Of a stretch of DNA of 64,000 nt, positions 1-11,714 are shown one piece after another. The notes under the pieces were generated by a model that ran no database searches, was not told where the DNA came from, and saw only the letters and a program-made list of their open reading frames with translations. Every line of letters starts with the position of its first letter. Positions within the stretch are counted from its first letter, which is position 1. This DNA comes from Sepiola atlantica (lineage: Eukaryota > Mollusca > Cephalopoda > Sepiida > Sepiolidae): the NCBI GenBank assembly GCA_963556195.1, contig CAUVYP010001208.1, forward strand, positions 4,836,001-4,900,000, given 5' to 3'. Position numbers and translations under genes: made by a program.

Positions 1-316
1 GTTTCAGAAGTGCAGCTCTTGTACTGCCGGAGATATGTCGATACAAACTGAATACGCAAAACATCAACAAAATTTAGTGCGATTTAAAGTTGATATCGCT
101 TTTGTTTATAAAATCACCATTCTTTAGAATTGTGCAACGAAACTTTGCAGAGATAAGCGGAGTCACATGCTCTACTGAAGTACCAAGTTTCAGAAGTGCA
201 GCTCTTGTACTGCCGGAGATATGTCGATACAAACCGAATACGCAAAACATTAACAAAATTTAGCGCGTTTTAAAGTTGATATCGCTTTTGTTTATAACTT
301 CCACATTTATTCGAAT

Positions 317-337
317 TGTGCAACGAAACTTTGCACA
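317..337 (+). repeat. Conserved 7-bp dyad (stem-loop) in the monomer, exemplar
   Basis: The arms TGTGCAA (317-323) and TTGCACA (331-337) are perfect inverted repeats around the 7-base loop CGAAACT. The palindrome ATTCGAAT (309-316) lies directly beside them. The full 7-bp stem is present in types 2, 6 and 7. It shrinks to 5 bp in types 1, 3, 5 and 10 ('ttgcag'), and is damaged in types 4 ('ttgtag') and 9 ('ttgaac'). A role as a protein-binding site or extruded hairpin is inference. Confidence 0.75.
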
Positions 338-558
338 GATTAGCGGAGTCACATTTTCTACTGAAGTACCAAGTTTCAGAAGTGCAGCTCTTGTACTGCC
401 GGAGATATGTCGATACAAACTGAATACGCAAAACATCAACAAAATTTAGCGCGTTTTAAAGTTGATATCGCTTTTGTTTATAACTTCCACATTTATTCGA
501 ATTGTGCAACGAAACTTTGCAGACCGTCGCGGAGACACACGTTCTACTGAAGTACCAA

Positions 559-744
559 GTTTCAGAAGTGCAGCTCTTGTACTGCCGGAGATATGTCGAT
601 ACAAACTGAATACGCAAACTATCAACAAAATTTAGTGCGATTTAAAGTTGATATCGCTTTTGTTTATAACTTCACCATTCTTTAGAATTGTGCAACGAAA
701 CTTTGCAGAGATAAGCGGAGTCACATGCTCTACTGAAGTACCAA
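559..744 (+). repeat. Type 1 monomer (exemplar)
   Basis: This is the most diverged type. It differs from all others in three separate blocks: 'tagtgcgattt' at offset 75-85 (others 'tagcgcgtttt'), 'accattctttag' at 114-125 (others 'cacatttattcg', so the TTCGAA site is lost), and 'agagataagcgg...catgctctactg' from offset 149. The monomer before it usually ends its constant part with 'aaactatcaac' instead of 'aaaacatcaac', or the junction otherwise reads 'catcgac', so linked changes cross the monomer boundary. Confidence 0.9.
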
Positions 745-2604
745 GTTTCAGAAGTGCAGCTCTTGTACTGCCGGAGATATGTCGATACAAACTGAATACG
801 CAAAACATCAACAAAATTTAGCGCGTTTTAAAGTTGATATCGCTTTTGTTTATAACTTCCACATTTATTCGAATTGTGCAACGAAACTTTGCAGACAGTC
901 GCGGAGACACATGTTCTACTGAAGTACCAAGTTTCAGAAGTGCAGCTCTTGTACAGCCGGAGATATGTCGATACAAACCGCATACGCACAACATCAACAA
1001 AATTTAGCGCGTTTTAAAGTTGATATCGCTTTTGTTTATAACTTCCACATTTATTCGAATTGTGCAACGAAACTTTGCACAGATTAGCGGAGTCACATGT
1101 TCTACTGAAGTACTAAGTTTCAGAAGTGCAGCTCTTCTACTGCCGGAGATATGTCGATACAAACTGAATACGCAAAACATCAACAAAATTTAGCGCGTTT
1201 TAAAGTTGATATCGCTTTTGTTTATAACTTCCACATTTATTCGAATTGTGCAACGAAACTTTGCACAGGTTAGCGGAGTCACATGTTCTACGGAAGCACC
1301 AAGTTTCAGAAGTGCAGCTCTTGTACTGCCGGAGATATGTCGATACAAACCGAATACGCAAAACATCAACAAAATTTAGCGCGTTTTAAAGTTGATATCG
1401 CTTTTGTTTATAACTTCCACATTTATTCGAATTGTGCAACGAAACTTTGCACAGATTAGCGGAGTCACATGTTCTACGGAAGTACCAAGTTTCAGAAGTG
1501 CAGCTCTTGTACTGCCGGAGATATGTCGATACAAACTGAATACGCAAAACATCAACAACATTTAGCGCGTTTTAAAGTTGATATCGCTTTTGTTTATAAC
1601 TTCCACATTTATTCGAATTGTGCAACGAAACTTTGCAAAGGTTAGCGGAGTCACATGTTCTACGGAAGCACCAAGTTTCAGAAGTGCAGCTCTTGTACTG
1701 CCGGAGATATGTCGATACAAACTGAATACGCAAACTATCAACAAAATTTAGTGCGATTTAAAGTTGATATCGCTTTTGTTTATAACTTCACCATTCTTTA
1801 GAATTGTGCAACGAAACTTTGCAGAGATAAGCGGAGTCACATGCTCTACTGAAGTACCAAGTTTCAGAAGTGCAGCTCTTGTACTGCCGGAGATATGTCG
1901 ATACAAACCGAATACGCAAAACATTAACAAAATTTAGCGCGTTTTAAAGTTGATATCGCTTTTGTTTATAACTTCCACATTTATTCGAATTGTGCAACGA
2001 AACTTTGCACAGATTAGCGGAGTCACATTTTCTACTGAAGTACCAAGTTTCAGAAGTGCAGCTCTTGTACTGCCGGAGATATGTCGATACAAACTGAATA
2101 CGCAAAACATCAACAAAATTTAGCGCGTTTTAAAGTTGATATCGCTTTTGTTTATAACTTCCACATTTATTCGAATTGTGCAACGAAACTTTGCAGACCG
2201 TCGCGGAGACACACGTTCTACTGAAGTACCAAGTTTCAGAAGTGCAGCTCTTGTACTGCCGGAGATATGTCGATACAAACTGAATACGCAAACTATCAAC
2301 AAAATTTAGTGCGATTTAAAGTTGATATCGCTTTTGTTTATAACTTCACCATTCTTTAGAATTGTGCAACGAAACTTTGCAGAGATAAGCGGAGTCACAT
2401 GCTCTACTGAAGTACCAAGTTTCAGAAGTGCAGCTCTTGTACTGCCGGAGATATGTCGATACAAACCGAATACGCAAAACGTCAACAAAATTTAGCGCGT
2501 TTTAAAGTTGATATCGCTTTTGTTTATAACTTCCACATTTATTCGAATTGTGCAACGAAACTTTGCACAGATTAGCGGAGTCACATTTTCTACTGAAGTA
2601 CCCA

Positions 2605-2790
2605 GTTTCAGAAGTGCAGCTCTTGTACTGCCGGAGATATGTCGATACAAACTGAATACGCAAAACATCAACAACATTTAGCGCGTTTTAAAGTTGATAT
2701 CGCTTTTGTTTATAACTTCCACATTTATTCGAATTGTGCAACGAAACTTTGCAGACCGTCGCGGAGACACACGTTCTACTGAAGTACCAA
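2605..2790 (+). repeat. Type 3 monomer (exemplar)
   Basis: It is recognised by 'gcagaccgtcgcggagacacacgttctactg' as the variable tail (seen as 'gcagaccgtcgcgg' then 'agacacacgttc'). Several copies have 'gagatacacg' instead, a subtype seen at 18001-18020, 21721-21740, 36601-36620, 40861-40900 and 51481-51500. Confidence 0.88.
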
Positions 2791-2976
2791 GTTTCAGAAG
2801 TGCAGCTCTTGTACTGCCGGAGATATGTCGATACAAACTGAATACGCAAAACATCAACAAAATTTAGCGCGTTTTAAAGTTGATATCGCTTTTGTTTATA
2901 ACTTCCACATTTATTCGAATTGTGCAACGAAACTTTGCACAGATTAGCGGAGTCACATTTTCTACTGAAGTACCCA
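2791..2976 (+). repeat. Type 2 monomer (exemplar)
   Basis: It is recognised by 'cacagattagcgg' followed by 'cattttctactgaag', usually ending 'taccca' in place of 'taccaa'. It carries the full 7-bp dyad TGTGCAA / TTGCACA at offsets 131-137 and 145-151. In the array it typically lies on either side of type 3 and before type 4. Confidence 0.88.
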
Positions 2977-4836
2977 GTTTCAGAAGTGCAGCTCTTGTAC
3001 TGCCGGAGATATGTCGATACAAAATGAATACGCAAAACATCAACAAAATTTAGCGCGTTTTAAAGTTGATATCGCTTTTGTTTATAACTTCCACATTTAT
3101 TCGAATTGTGCAACGAAACTTTGTAGACCGTCGCGGATAGGCCTTTTCTACTGAGGTACCAAGTCTCAGAAGTGCAGCTCTTGTACTGCCGGAGATATGT
3201 CGATACAAACTGAATACGCAAAACATCAACAAAATTTAGCGCGTTTTAAAGTTGATATCGCTTTTGTTTATAACTTCCACATTTATTCGAATTGTGCAAC
3301 GAAACTTTGCAGACAGTCGCGGAGACACATGTTCTACTGAAGTACCAAGTTTCAGAAGTGCAGCTCTTGTACTGCCGGAGATATGTCGATACAAACCGAA
3401 TACGCAAAACATCAACAAAATTTAGCGCGTTTTAAAGTTGATATCGCTTTTGTTTATAACTTCCACATTTATTCGAATTGTGCAACGAAACTTTGCACAG
3501 ATTAGCGGAGTCACATGTTCTACGGAAGTACCAAGTTTCAGAAGTGCAGCTCTTGTACTGCCGGAGATATGTCGATACAAACCGAATACGCAAAACATCA
3601 ACAAAATTTAGCGCGTTTTAAAGTTGATATCGCTTTTGTTTATAACTTCCACATTTATTCGAATTGTGCAACGAAACTTTTCACAGATTAGCGGAGTCAC
3701 ATTTTCTACTGAAGTACCCAGTTTCAGAAGTGCAGCTCTTGTACTGCCGGAGATATGTCGATACAAACTGAATACGCAAAACATCAACAAAATTTAGCGC
3801 GTTTTAAAGTTGATATCGCTTTTGTTTATAACTTCCACATTTATTCGAATTGTGCAACGAAACTTTGCAGACCGTCGCGGAGACACACGTTCTACGGAAG
3901 TACCAAGTTTCAGAAGTGCAGCTCTTGTACTGCCGGAGATATGTCGATACAAACTGAATACGCAAAACATCAACAAAATTTAGCGCGTTTTAAAGTTGAT
4001 ATCGCTTTTGTTTATAACTTCCACATTTATTCGAATTGTGCAACGAAACTTTGCACAGATTAGCGGAGTCACATTTTCTACTGAAGTACCCAGTTTCAGA
4101 AGTGCAGCTCTTGTACTGCCGGAGATATGTCGATACAAACTGAATACGCAAAACATCAACAAAATTTAGCGCGTTTTAAAGTTGATATCGCTTTTGTTTA
4201 TAACTTCCACATTTATTCGAATTGTGCAACGAAACTTTGTAGACAGTCGCGGATAGGCCTTTTCTACTGAGGTACCAAGTCTCAGAAGTGCAGCTCTTGT
4301 ACTGCCGGAGATATGTCGATACAAACTGAATACGCAAAACATCAACAAAATTTAGCGCGTTTTAAAGTTGATATCGCTTTTGTTTATAACTTCCACATTT
4401 ATTCGAATTGTGCAACGAAACTTTGCAGACAGTCGCGGAGACACATGTTCTACTGAAGTACCAAGTTTCAGAAGTGCAGCTCTTGTACTGCCGGAGATAT
4501 GTCGATACAAACCGAATACGCAAAACATCAACAAAATTTAGCGCGTTTTAAAGTTGATATCGCTTTTGTTTATAACTTCCACATTTATTCGAATTGTGCA
4601 ACGAAACTTTGCACAGATTAGCGGAGTCACATGTTCTACGGAAGTACCAAGTTTCAGAAGTGCAGCTCTTGTACTGCCGGAGATATGTCGATACAAACTG
4701 AATACGCAAAACATCAACAAAATTTAGCGCGTTTTAAAGTTGATATCGCTTTTGTTTATAACTTCCACATTTATTCGAATTGTGCAACGAAACTTTGCAC
4801 AGGTTAGCGGAGTCACATGTTCTACGGAAGCACCAA

Positions 4837-5022
4837 GTTTCAGTAGTGCAGCTCTTGTACTGCCGGAGATATGTCGATACAAACTGAATACGCAAACTAT
4901 CAACAAAATTTAGTGCGATTTAAAGTTGATATCGCTTTTGTTTATAACTTCACCATTCTTTAGAATTGTGCAACGAAACTTTGCACAGATTAGCGGAGTC
5001 ACATTTTCTACTGAAGTACCCA
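4837..5022 (+). repeat. Chimeric type 1 / type 2 monomer
   Basis: Its left part is type 1 ('tagtgcgattt' and 'caccattctttag', 4910-4963), but its tail is type 2 ('cacagattagcgg', 'cattttctactg', 'taccca'). The switch lies in the shared stretch 4964-4983. It replaces the normal successive type 1 and type 2 monomers, as expected from an exchange that deleted one repeat unit. Confidence 0.85.
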
Positions 5023-6696
5023 GTTTCAGAAGTGCAGCTCTTGTACTGCCGGAGATATGTCGATACAAACTGAATACGCAAAACATCAACAAAATTTAGC
5101 GCGTTTTAAAGTTGATATCGCTTTTGTTTATAACTTCCACATTTATTCGAATTGTGCAACGAAACTTTGCAGACCGTCGCGGAGACACACGTTCTACTGA
5201 AGTACTAAGTTTCAGAAGTGCAGCTCTTGTACTGCCGGAGATATGTCGATACAAACTGAATACGCAAAACATCAACAAAATTTAGCGCGTTTTAAAGTTG
5301 ATATCGCTTTTGTTTATAACTTCCACATTTATTCGAATTGTGCAACGAAACTTTGCACAGATTAGCGGAGTCACATTTTCTACTGAAGTACCCAGTTTCA
5401 GAAGTGCAGCTCTTGTACTGCCGGAGATATGTCGATACAAACTGAATACGCAAAACATCAACAAAATTTAGCGCGTTTTAAAGTTGATATCGCTTTTGTT
5501 TATAACTTCCACATTTATTCGAATTGTGCAACGAAACTTTGTAGACAGTCGCGGATAGGCCTTTTCTACTGAGGTACCAAGTCTCAGAAGTGCAGCTCTT
5601 GTACTGCCGGAGATATGTCGATACAAACCGAATACGCAAAACATCAACAAAATTTAGCGCGTTTTAAAGTTGATATCGCTTTTGTTTATAACTTCCACAT
5701 TTATTCGAATTGTGCAACGAAACTTTGCACAGATTAGCGGAGTCACATGTTCTACGGAAGTACCAAGTTTCAGAAGTGCAGCTCTTGTACTGCCGGAGAT
5801 ATGTCGATACAAACTGAATACGCAAAACATCAACAAAATTTAGCGCGTTTTAAAGTTGATATCGCTTTTGTTTATAACTTCCACATTTATTCGAATTGTG
5901 CAACGAAACTTTGCACAGGTTAGCGGAGTCACATGTTCTACAGAAGCACCAAGTTTCAGAAGTGCAGCTCTTGTACTGCCGGAGATATGTCGATACAAAC
6001 TGAATACGCAAACTATCAACAAAATTTAGTGCGATTTAAAGTTGATATCGCTTTTGTTTATAACTTCACCATTCTTTAGAATTGTGCAACGAAACTTTGC
6101 AGAGATAAGCGGAGTCACATGCTCTACTGAAGTACCAAGTTTCAGAAGTGCAGCTCTTGTACTGCCGGAGATATGTCGATACAAACCGAATACGCAAAAC
6201 ATCAACAAAATTTAGCGCGTTTTAAAGTTGATATCGCTTTTGTTTATAACTTCCACATTTATTCGAATTGTGCAACGAAACTTTGCACAGATTAGCGGAG
6301 TCACATTTTCTACTGAAGTACCCAGTTTCAGAAGTGCAGCTCTTGTACTGCCGGAGATATGTCGATACAAACTGAATACGCAAAACATCAACAAAATTTA
6401 GCGCGTTTTAAAGTTGATATCGCTTTTGTTTATAACTTCCACATTTATTCGAATTGTGCAACGAAACTTTGCAGACCGTCGCGGAGACACACGTTCTACT
6501 GAAGTACCAAGTTTCAGAAGTGCAGCTCTTGTACTGCCGGAGATATGTCGATACAAACTGAATACGCAAAACATCAACAAAATTTAGCGCGTTTTAAAGT
6601 TGATATCGCTTTTGTTTATAACTTCCACATTTATTCGAATTGTGCAACGAAACTTTGCACAGATTAGCGGAGTCACATTTTCTACTGAAGTACCCA

Positions 6697-6882
6697 GTTT
6701 CAGAAGTGCAGCTCTTGTACTGCCGGAGATATGTCGATACAAACTGAATACGCAAAACATCAACAAAATTTAGCGCGTTTTAAAGTTGATATCGCTTTTG
6801 TTTATAACTTCCACATTTATTCGAATTGTGCAACGAAACTTTGTAGACAGTCGCGGATAGGCCTTTTCTACCGAGGTACGAA
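6697..6882 (+). repeat. Type 4 monomer (exemplar)
   Basis: It is recognised by 'tttgtagacagtcgcgg' then 'ataggccttttctac' and usually 'gaggtac'. It uniquely carries AGGCCT (StuI). The G-to-T-type change at 'ttgtag' weakens the dyad found in types 2, 6 and 7. A second subtype replaces 'ataggcc' with 'ataaacc'. Confidence 0.88.
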
Positions 6883-7068
6883 GTTTCAGAAGTGCAGCTC
6901 TTGTACTGCCGGAGATATGTCGATACAAACTGAATACGCAAAACATCAACAAAATTTAGCGCGTTTTAAAGTTGATATCGCTTTTGTTTATAACTTCCAC
7001 ATTTATTCGAATTGTGCAACGAAACTTTGCAGACAGTCGCGGAGACACATGTTCTACTGAAGTACCAA
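6883..7068 (+). repeat. Type 5 monomer (exemplar)
   Basis: It is recognised by 'gcagacagtcgcggagacacatgttctactgaag' read as 'gcagacagtcgcgg' then 'agacacatgttc'. It usually follows type 4 and is followed by a monomer with 'caaaccgaatacg' (C at offset 49). Confidence 0.88.
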
Positions 7069-7254
7069 GTTTCAGAAGTGCAGCTCTTGTACTGCCGGAG
7101 ATATGTCGATACAAACCGAATACGCAAAACATCAACAAAATTTAGCGCGTTTTAAAGTTGATATCGCTTTTGTTTATAACTTCCACATTTATTCGAATTG
7201 TGCAACGAAACTTTGCACAGATTAGCGGAGTCACATGTTCTACGGAAGTACCAA
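7069..7254 (+). repeat. Type 6 monomer (exemplar)
   Basis: It is recognised by 'cacagattagcggagtc' then 'acatgttctacggaagtac'. It carries the complete dyad at offsets 131-151. Some copies read 'ctactgaag' in the tail. Type 6 usually follows type 5 and precedes type 7 or 9, or type 1 when the boundary carries 'aaactatcaac'. Confidence 0.88.
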
Positions 7255-7440
7255 GTTTCAGAAGTGCAGCTCTTGTACTGCCGGAGATATGTCGATACAA
7301 ACTGAATACGCAAAACATCAACAAAATTTAGCGCGTTTTAAAGTTGATATCGCTTTTGTTTATAACTTCCACATTTATTCGAATTGTGCAACGAAACTTT
7401 GCACAGGTTAGCGGAGTCACATGTTCTACGGAAGCACCAA
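7255..7440 (+). repeat. Type 7 monomer (exemplar)
   Basis: It is recognised by 'cacaggttagcgg' and 'ctacggaagcaccaag'. It is close to type 6 and normally precedes type 1. Confidence 0.88.
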
Positions 7441-7626
7441 GTTTCAGAATTGCAGCTCTTGTACTGCCGGAGATATGTCGATACAAACTGAATACGCAAA
7501 CTATCAACAAAATTTAGTGCGATTTAAAGTTGATATCGCTTTTGTTTATAACTTCAACATTCTTTAGAATTGTGCAACGAAACTTTGCAGAGATAAGCGG
7601 AGTCACATGCTCTACTGAAGTACCAA

Positions 7627-7812
7627 GTTTCAGAAGTGCAGCTCTTGTACTGCCGGAGATATGTCGATACAAACTGAATACGCAAAACATCAACAAAATT
7701 TAGCGCGTTTTAAAGTTGATATCGCTTTTGTTTATAACTTCCACATTTATTCGAATTGTGCAACGAAACTTTGCAGACAGTCGCGGAGACACATTTTCTA
7801 CTGAAGTACCAA
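7627..7812 (+). repeat. Type 8 monomer, a type 5 / type 2 mosaic (exemplar)
   Basis: The tail begins as type 5 ('gcagacagtcgcggagac') and ends as type 2 ('acattttctactgaag'). A short conversion or exchange within offsets 163-170 would make it. It recurs as a stable member of several higher-order units, so it arose before those amplifications. Confidence 0.8.
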
Positions 7813-8370
7813 GTTTCAGAAGTGCAGCTCTTGTACTGCCGGAGATATGTCGATACAAACCGAATACGCAAAACATCAACAAAATTTAGCGCGTTTTAAA
7901 GTTGATATCGCTTTTGTTTATAACTTCCACATTTATTCGAATTGTGCAACGAAACTTTGCACAGATTAGCGGAGTCACATGTTCTACGGAAGTACCAAGT
8001 TTCAGAAGTGCAGCTCTTGTACTGCCGGAGATATGTCGATACAAACTGAATACGCAAAACATCAACAAAATTTAGCGCGTTTTAAAGTTGATATCGCTTT
8101 TGTTTATAACTTCCACATTTATTCGAATTGTGCAACGAAACTTTGCACAGGTTAGCGGAGTCACATGTTCTACGGAAGCACCAAGTTTCAGAAGTGCAGC
8201 TCTTGTACTGCCGGAGATATGTCGATACAAACCGAATACGCAAAACATCAACAAAATTTAGCGCGTTTTAAAGTTGATATCGCTTTTGTTTATAACTTCC
8301 ACATTTATTCGAATTGTTCAACGAAACTTTGCACAGATTAGCGGAGTCACATGTTCTACGGAAGTACCAA

Positions 8371-8555
8371 GTTTCAGAAGTGCAGCTCTTGTACTGCCGG
8401 AGATATGTCGATACAAACTGAATACGCAAAACATCAACAACATTTAGCGGTTTTAAAGTTGATATCGCTTTTGTTTATAACTTCAACATTTATTCGAATT
8501 GTGCAACGAAACTTTGCACAGGTTAGCGGAGTCACATGTTCTACGGAAGCACCAA
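8371..8555 (+). repeat. 185-bp type 7 monomer with a private 1-bp deletion
   Basis: At 8447-8451 'gcgcg' has become 'gcgg', so this copy is 185 bp and the 186-bp phase shifts by one from here on. I found no other copy with this deletion, so it is recent or was not amplified. Confidence 0.92.
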
Positions 8556-9669
8556 GTTTCAGAAGTGCAGCTCTTGTACTGCCGGAGATATGTCGATACA
8601 AACTGAATACGCAAACTATCAACAAAATTTAGTGCGATTTAAAGTTGATATCGCTTTTGTTTATAACTTCACCATTCTTTAGAATTGTGCAACGAAACTT
8701 TGCAGAGATAAGCGGAGTCACATGCTCTACTGAAGTACCAAGTTTCAGAAGTGCAGCTCTTGTACTGCCGGAGATATGTCGATACAAACCGAATACGCAA
8801 AACATCAACAAAATTTAGCGCGTTTTAAAGTTGATATCGCTTTTGTTTATAACTTCCACATTTATTCGAATTGTGCAACGAAACTTTGCACAGATTAGCG
8901 GAGTCACATTTTCTACTGAAGTACCCAGTTTCAGAAGTGCAGCTCTTGTACTACCGGAGATATATCGATACAAACTGAATACGCAAAACATCAACAAAAT
9001 TTAGCGCGTTTTAAAGTTGATATCGCTTTTGTTTATAACTTCCACATTTATTCGAATTGTGCAACGAAACTTTGCAGACCGTCGCGGAGACACACGTTCT
9101 ACTGAAGTACCAAGTTTCAGAAGTGCAGCTCTTGTACTGCCGGAGATATGTCGATACAAACTGAATACGCAAAACATCAACAAAATTTAGCGCGTTTTAA
9201 AGTTGATATCGCTTTTGTTTATAACTTCCACATTTATTCGAATTGTGCAACGAAACTTTGAACACAGTCGCGGAGACACATGTTGTACTGAAGTACCAAG
9301 TTTCAGAAGTGCAGCTCTTGTACTGCCGGAGATATGTCGATACAAACCGAATACGCAAAACATCAACAAAATTTAGCGCGTTTTAAAGTTGATATCGCTT
9401 TTGTTTATAACTACCACATTTATTCGAATTGTGCAACGAAACTTTGCACAGATTAGCGGAGTCACATGTTCTACGGAAGTACCAAGTTTCAGAAGTGCAG
9501 CTCTTGTACTGCCGGAGATATGTCGATACAAACTGAATACGCAAAACATCAACAAGATTTAGCGCGTTTTAAAGTTGATATCGCTTTTGTTTATAACTTC
9601 CACATTTATTCGAATTGTGCAACGAAACTTTGCACAGGTTAGCGGAGTCACATGTTCTACGGAAGCACC

Positions 9670-11714
9670 AAGTTTCAGAATTGCAGCTCTTGTACTGCCG
9701 GAGATATGTCGATACAAACTCAATACGCAAACTATCAACAAAATTTAGTGCGATTTAAAGTTGATATCGCTTTTGTTTATAACTTCACCATTCTTTAGAA
9801 TTGTGCAACGAAACTTTGCAGAGATAAGCGGAGTCACATGCTCTACTGAAGTACCAAGTTTCAGAAGTGCAGCTCTTGTACTGCCGGAGATATGTCGATA
9901 CAAACTGAATACGCAAAACATCAACAAAATTTAGCGCGTTTTAAAGTTGATATCGCTTTTGTTTATAACTTCCACATTTATTCGAATTGTGCAACGAAAC
10001 TTTGCAGACAGTCGCGGAGACACATGTTCTACTGAAGTACCAAGTTTCAGAAGTGCAGCTCTTGTACTGCCGGAGATATGTCGATATAAACCGAATACGC
10101 AAAACATCAACAAAATTTAGCGCGTTTTAAAGTTGATATCGCTTTTGTTTATAACTTCCACATTTATTCGAATTGTGCAACGAAACTTTGCACAGATTAG
10201 CGGAGTCACATGTTCTACGGAAGTACCAAGTTTCAGAAGTGCAGCTCTTGTACTGCCGGAGATATGTCGATACAAACTGAATACGCAAAACATCAACAAA
10301 ATTTAGCGCGTTTTAAAGTTGATATCGCTTTTGTTTATAACTTCCACATTTATTCGAATTGTGCAACGAAACTTTGCACAGGTTAGCGGAGTCACATGTT
10401 CTACGGAGCACCAAGTTTCAGAAGTGCAGCTCTTGTACTGCCGGAGATATGTCGATACAAACCGAATACGCAAAACATCAACAAAATTTAGCGCGTTTTA
10501 AAGTTGATATCGCTTTTGTTTATAACTTCCACATTTATTCGAATTGTGCAACGAAACTTTGCACAGATTAGCGGAGTCACATGTTCTACGGAAGTACCAA
10601 GTTTCAGAAGTGCAGCTCTTGTACTGCCGGAGATATGTCGATACAAACTGAATACGCAAAACATCAACAAAATTTAGCGCGTTTTAAAGTTGATATCGCT
10701 TTTGTTTATAACTTCCACATTTATTCGAATTGTGCAACGAAACTTTGCACAGGTTAGCGGAGTCACATGTTCTACGGAAGCACCAAGTTTCAGAAGTGCA
10801 GCTCTTGTACTGCCGGAGATATGTCGATACAAACTGAATACGCAAACTATCAACAAAATTTAGTGCGATTTAAAGTTGATATCGCTTTTGTTTATAACTT
10901 CACCATTCTTTAGAATTGTGCAACGAAACTTTGCAGAGATAAGCGGAGTCACATGCTCTACTGAAGTACCAAGTTTCAGAAGTGCAGCTCTTGTACTGCC
11001 GGAGATATGTCGATACAAACCGAATACGCAAAACATCAACAAAATTTAGCGCGTTTTAAAGTTGATATCGCTTTTGTTTATAACTTCCACATTTATTCGA
11101 ATTGTGCAACGAAACTTTGCACAGATTAGCGGAGTCACATTTTCTACTGAAGTACCCAGTTTCAGAAGTGCAGCTCTTGTACTGCCGGAGATATGTCGAT
11201 ACAAACTGAATACGCAAAACATCAACAAAATTTAGCGCGTTTTAAAGTTGATATCGCTTTTGTTTATAACTTCCACATTTATTCGAATTGTGCAACGAAA
11301 CTTTGCAGACCGTCGCGGAGACACACGTTCTACTGAAGTACCAAGGTTCAGAAGTGCAGCTCTTGTACTGCCGGAGATATGTCGATACGAACTGAATACG
11401 CAAACTATCAACAAAATTTAGTGCGATTTAAAGTTGATATCGCTTTTGTTTATAACTTCACCATTCTTTAGAATTGTGCAACGAAACTTTGCAGAGATAA
11501 GCGGAGTCACATGCTCTACTGAAGTACCAAGTTTAAGAAGTGCAGCTCTTGTACTGCCGGAGATATGTCGATACAAACCGAATACGCAAAACATCAACAA
11601 AATTTAGCGCGTTTTAAAGTTGATATCGCTTTTGTTTATAACTTCCACATTTATTCGAATTGTGCAACGAAACTTTGCACAGATTAGCGGAGTCACATTT
11701 TCTACTGAAGTACC
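9670..11714. repeat. Zone B, copy 1 of a 2,045-bp duplication (11 monomers)
   Basis: Monomer order from 53 is 1-5-6-7-6-7-1-2-3-1 followed by a type 2. It has the rare variants 'tcagaattgcag' at its left edge, 'gatataaacc' (10084-10093), a 1-bp deletion 'acggagcacc' (10403-10412), 'gatacgaactg' (11383-11393) and 'gtttaagaag' (11531-11540). All are found again about 2,045 bp downstream. Confidence 0.88.
10230..10414 (+). repeat. 185-bp type 7 monomer, deletion shared with 12275-12459
   Basis: One A is missing from 'ctacggaagcacc', leaving 'ctacggagcacc' at 10401-10412. The same deletion is in the monomer 2,045 bp downstream, so it happened before the duplication. Confidence 0.93.

Larger units (their letters stand above)
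1..9671. repeat. Zone A: monomers 1-52, loose 6- to 9-monomer orders
   Basis: Monomer order read by eye: 1-13 are 1-2-3-1-5-6-7-6-7-1-2-3-1; 14-19 are 2-3-2-4-5-6; 20-26 are 2-3-2-4-5-6-7; 27-32 are (1/2)-3-2-4-6-7; 33-40 are 1-2-3-2-4-5-6-7; 41-52 are 1-8-6-7-6-7-1-2-3-5-6-7. The successive rows look like one cycle with single monomers lost or gained. Monomers 1-4 repeat as 10-13 at a 1,674-bp spacing and share the rare 'aaacattaac' at 246-254 and 1920-1928. Confidence 0.82.

Noticed and set aside
312..328. True CENP-B box
   Set aside because: Only the left half of the core matches; the right CGGG is replaced by ATTC. Recorded as a weak finding only.
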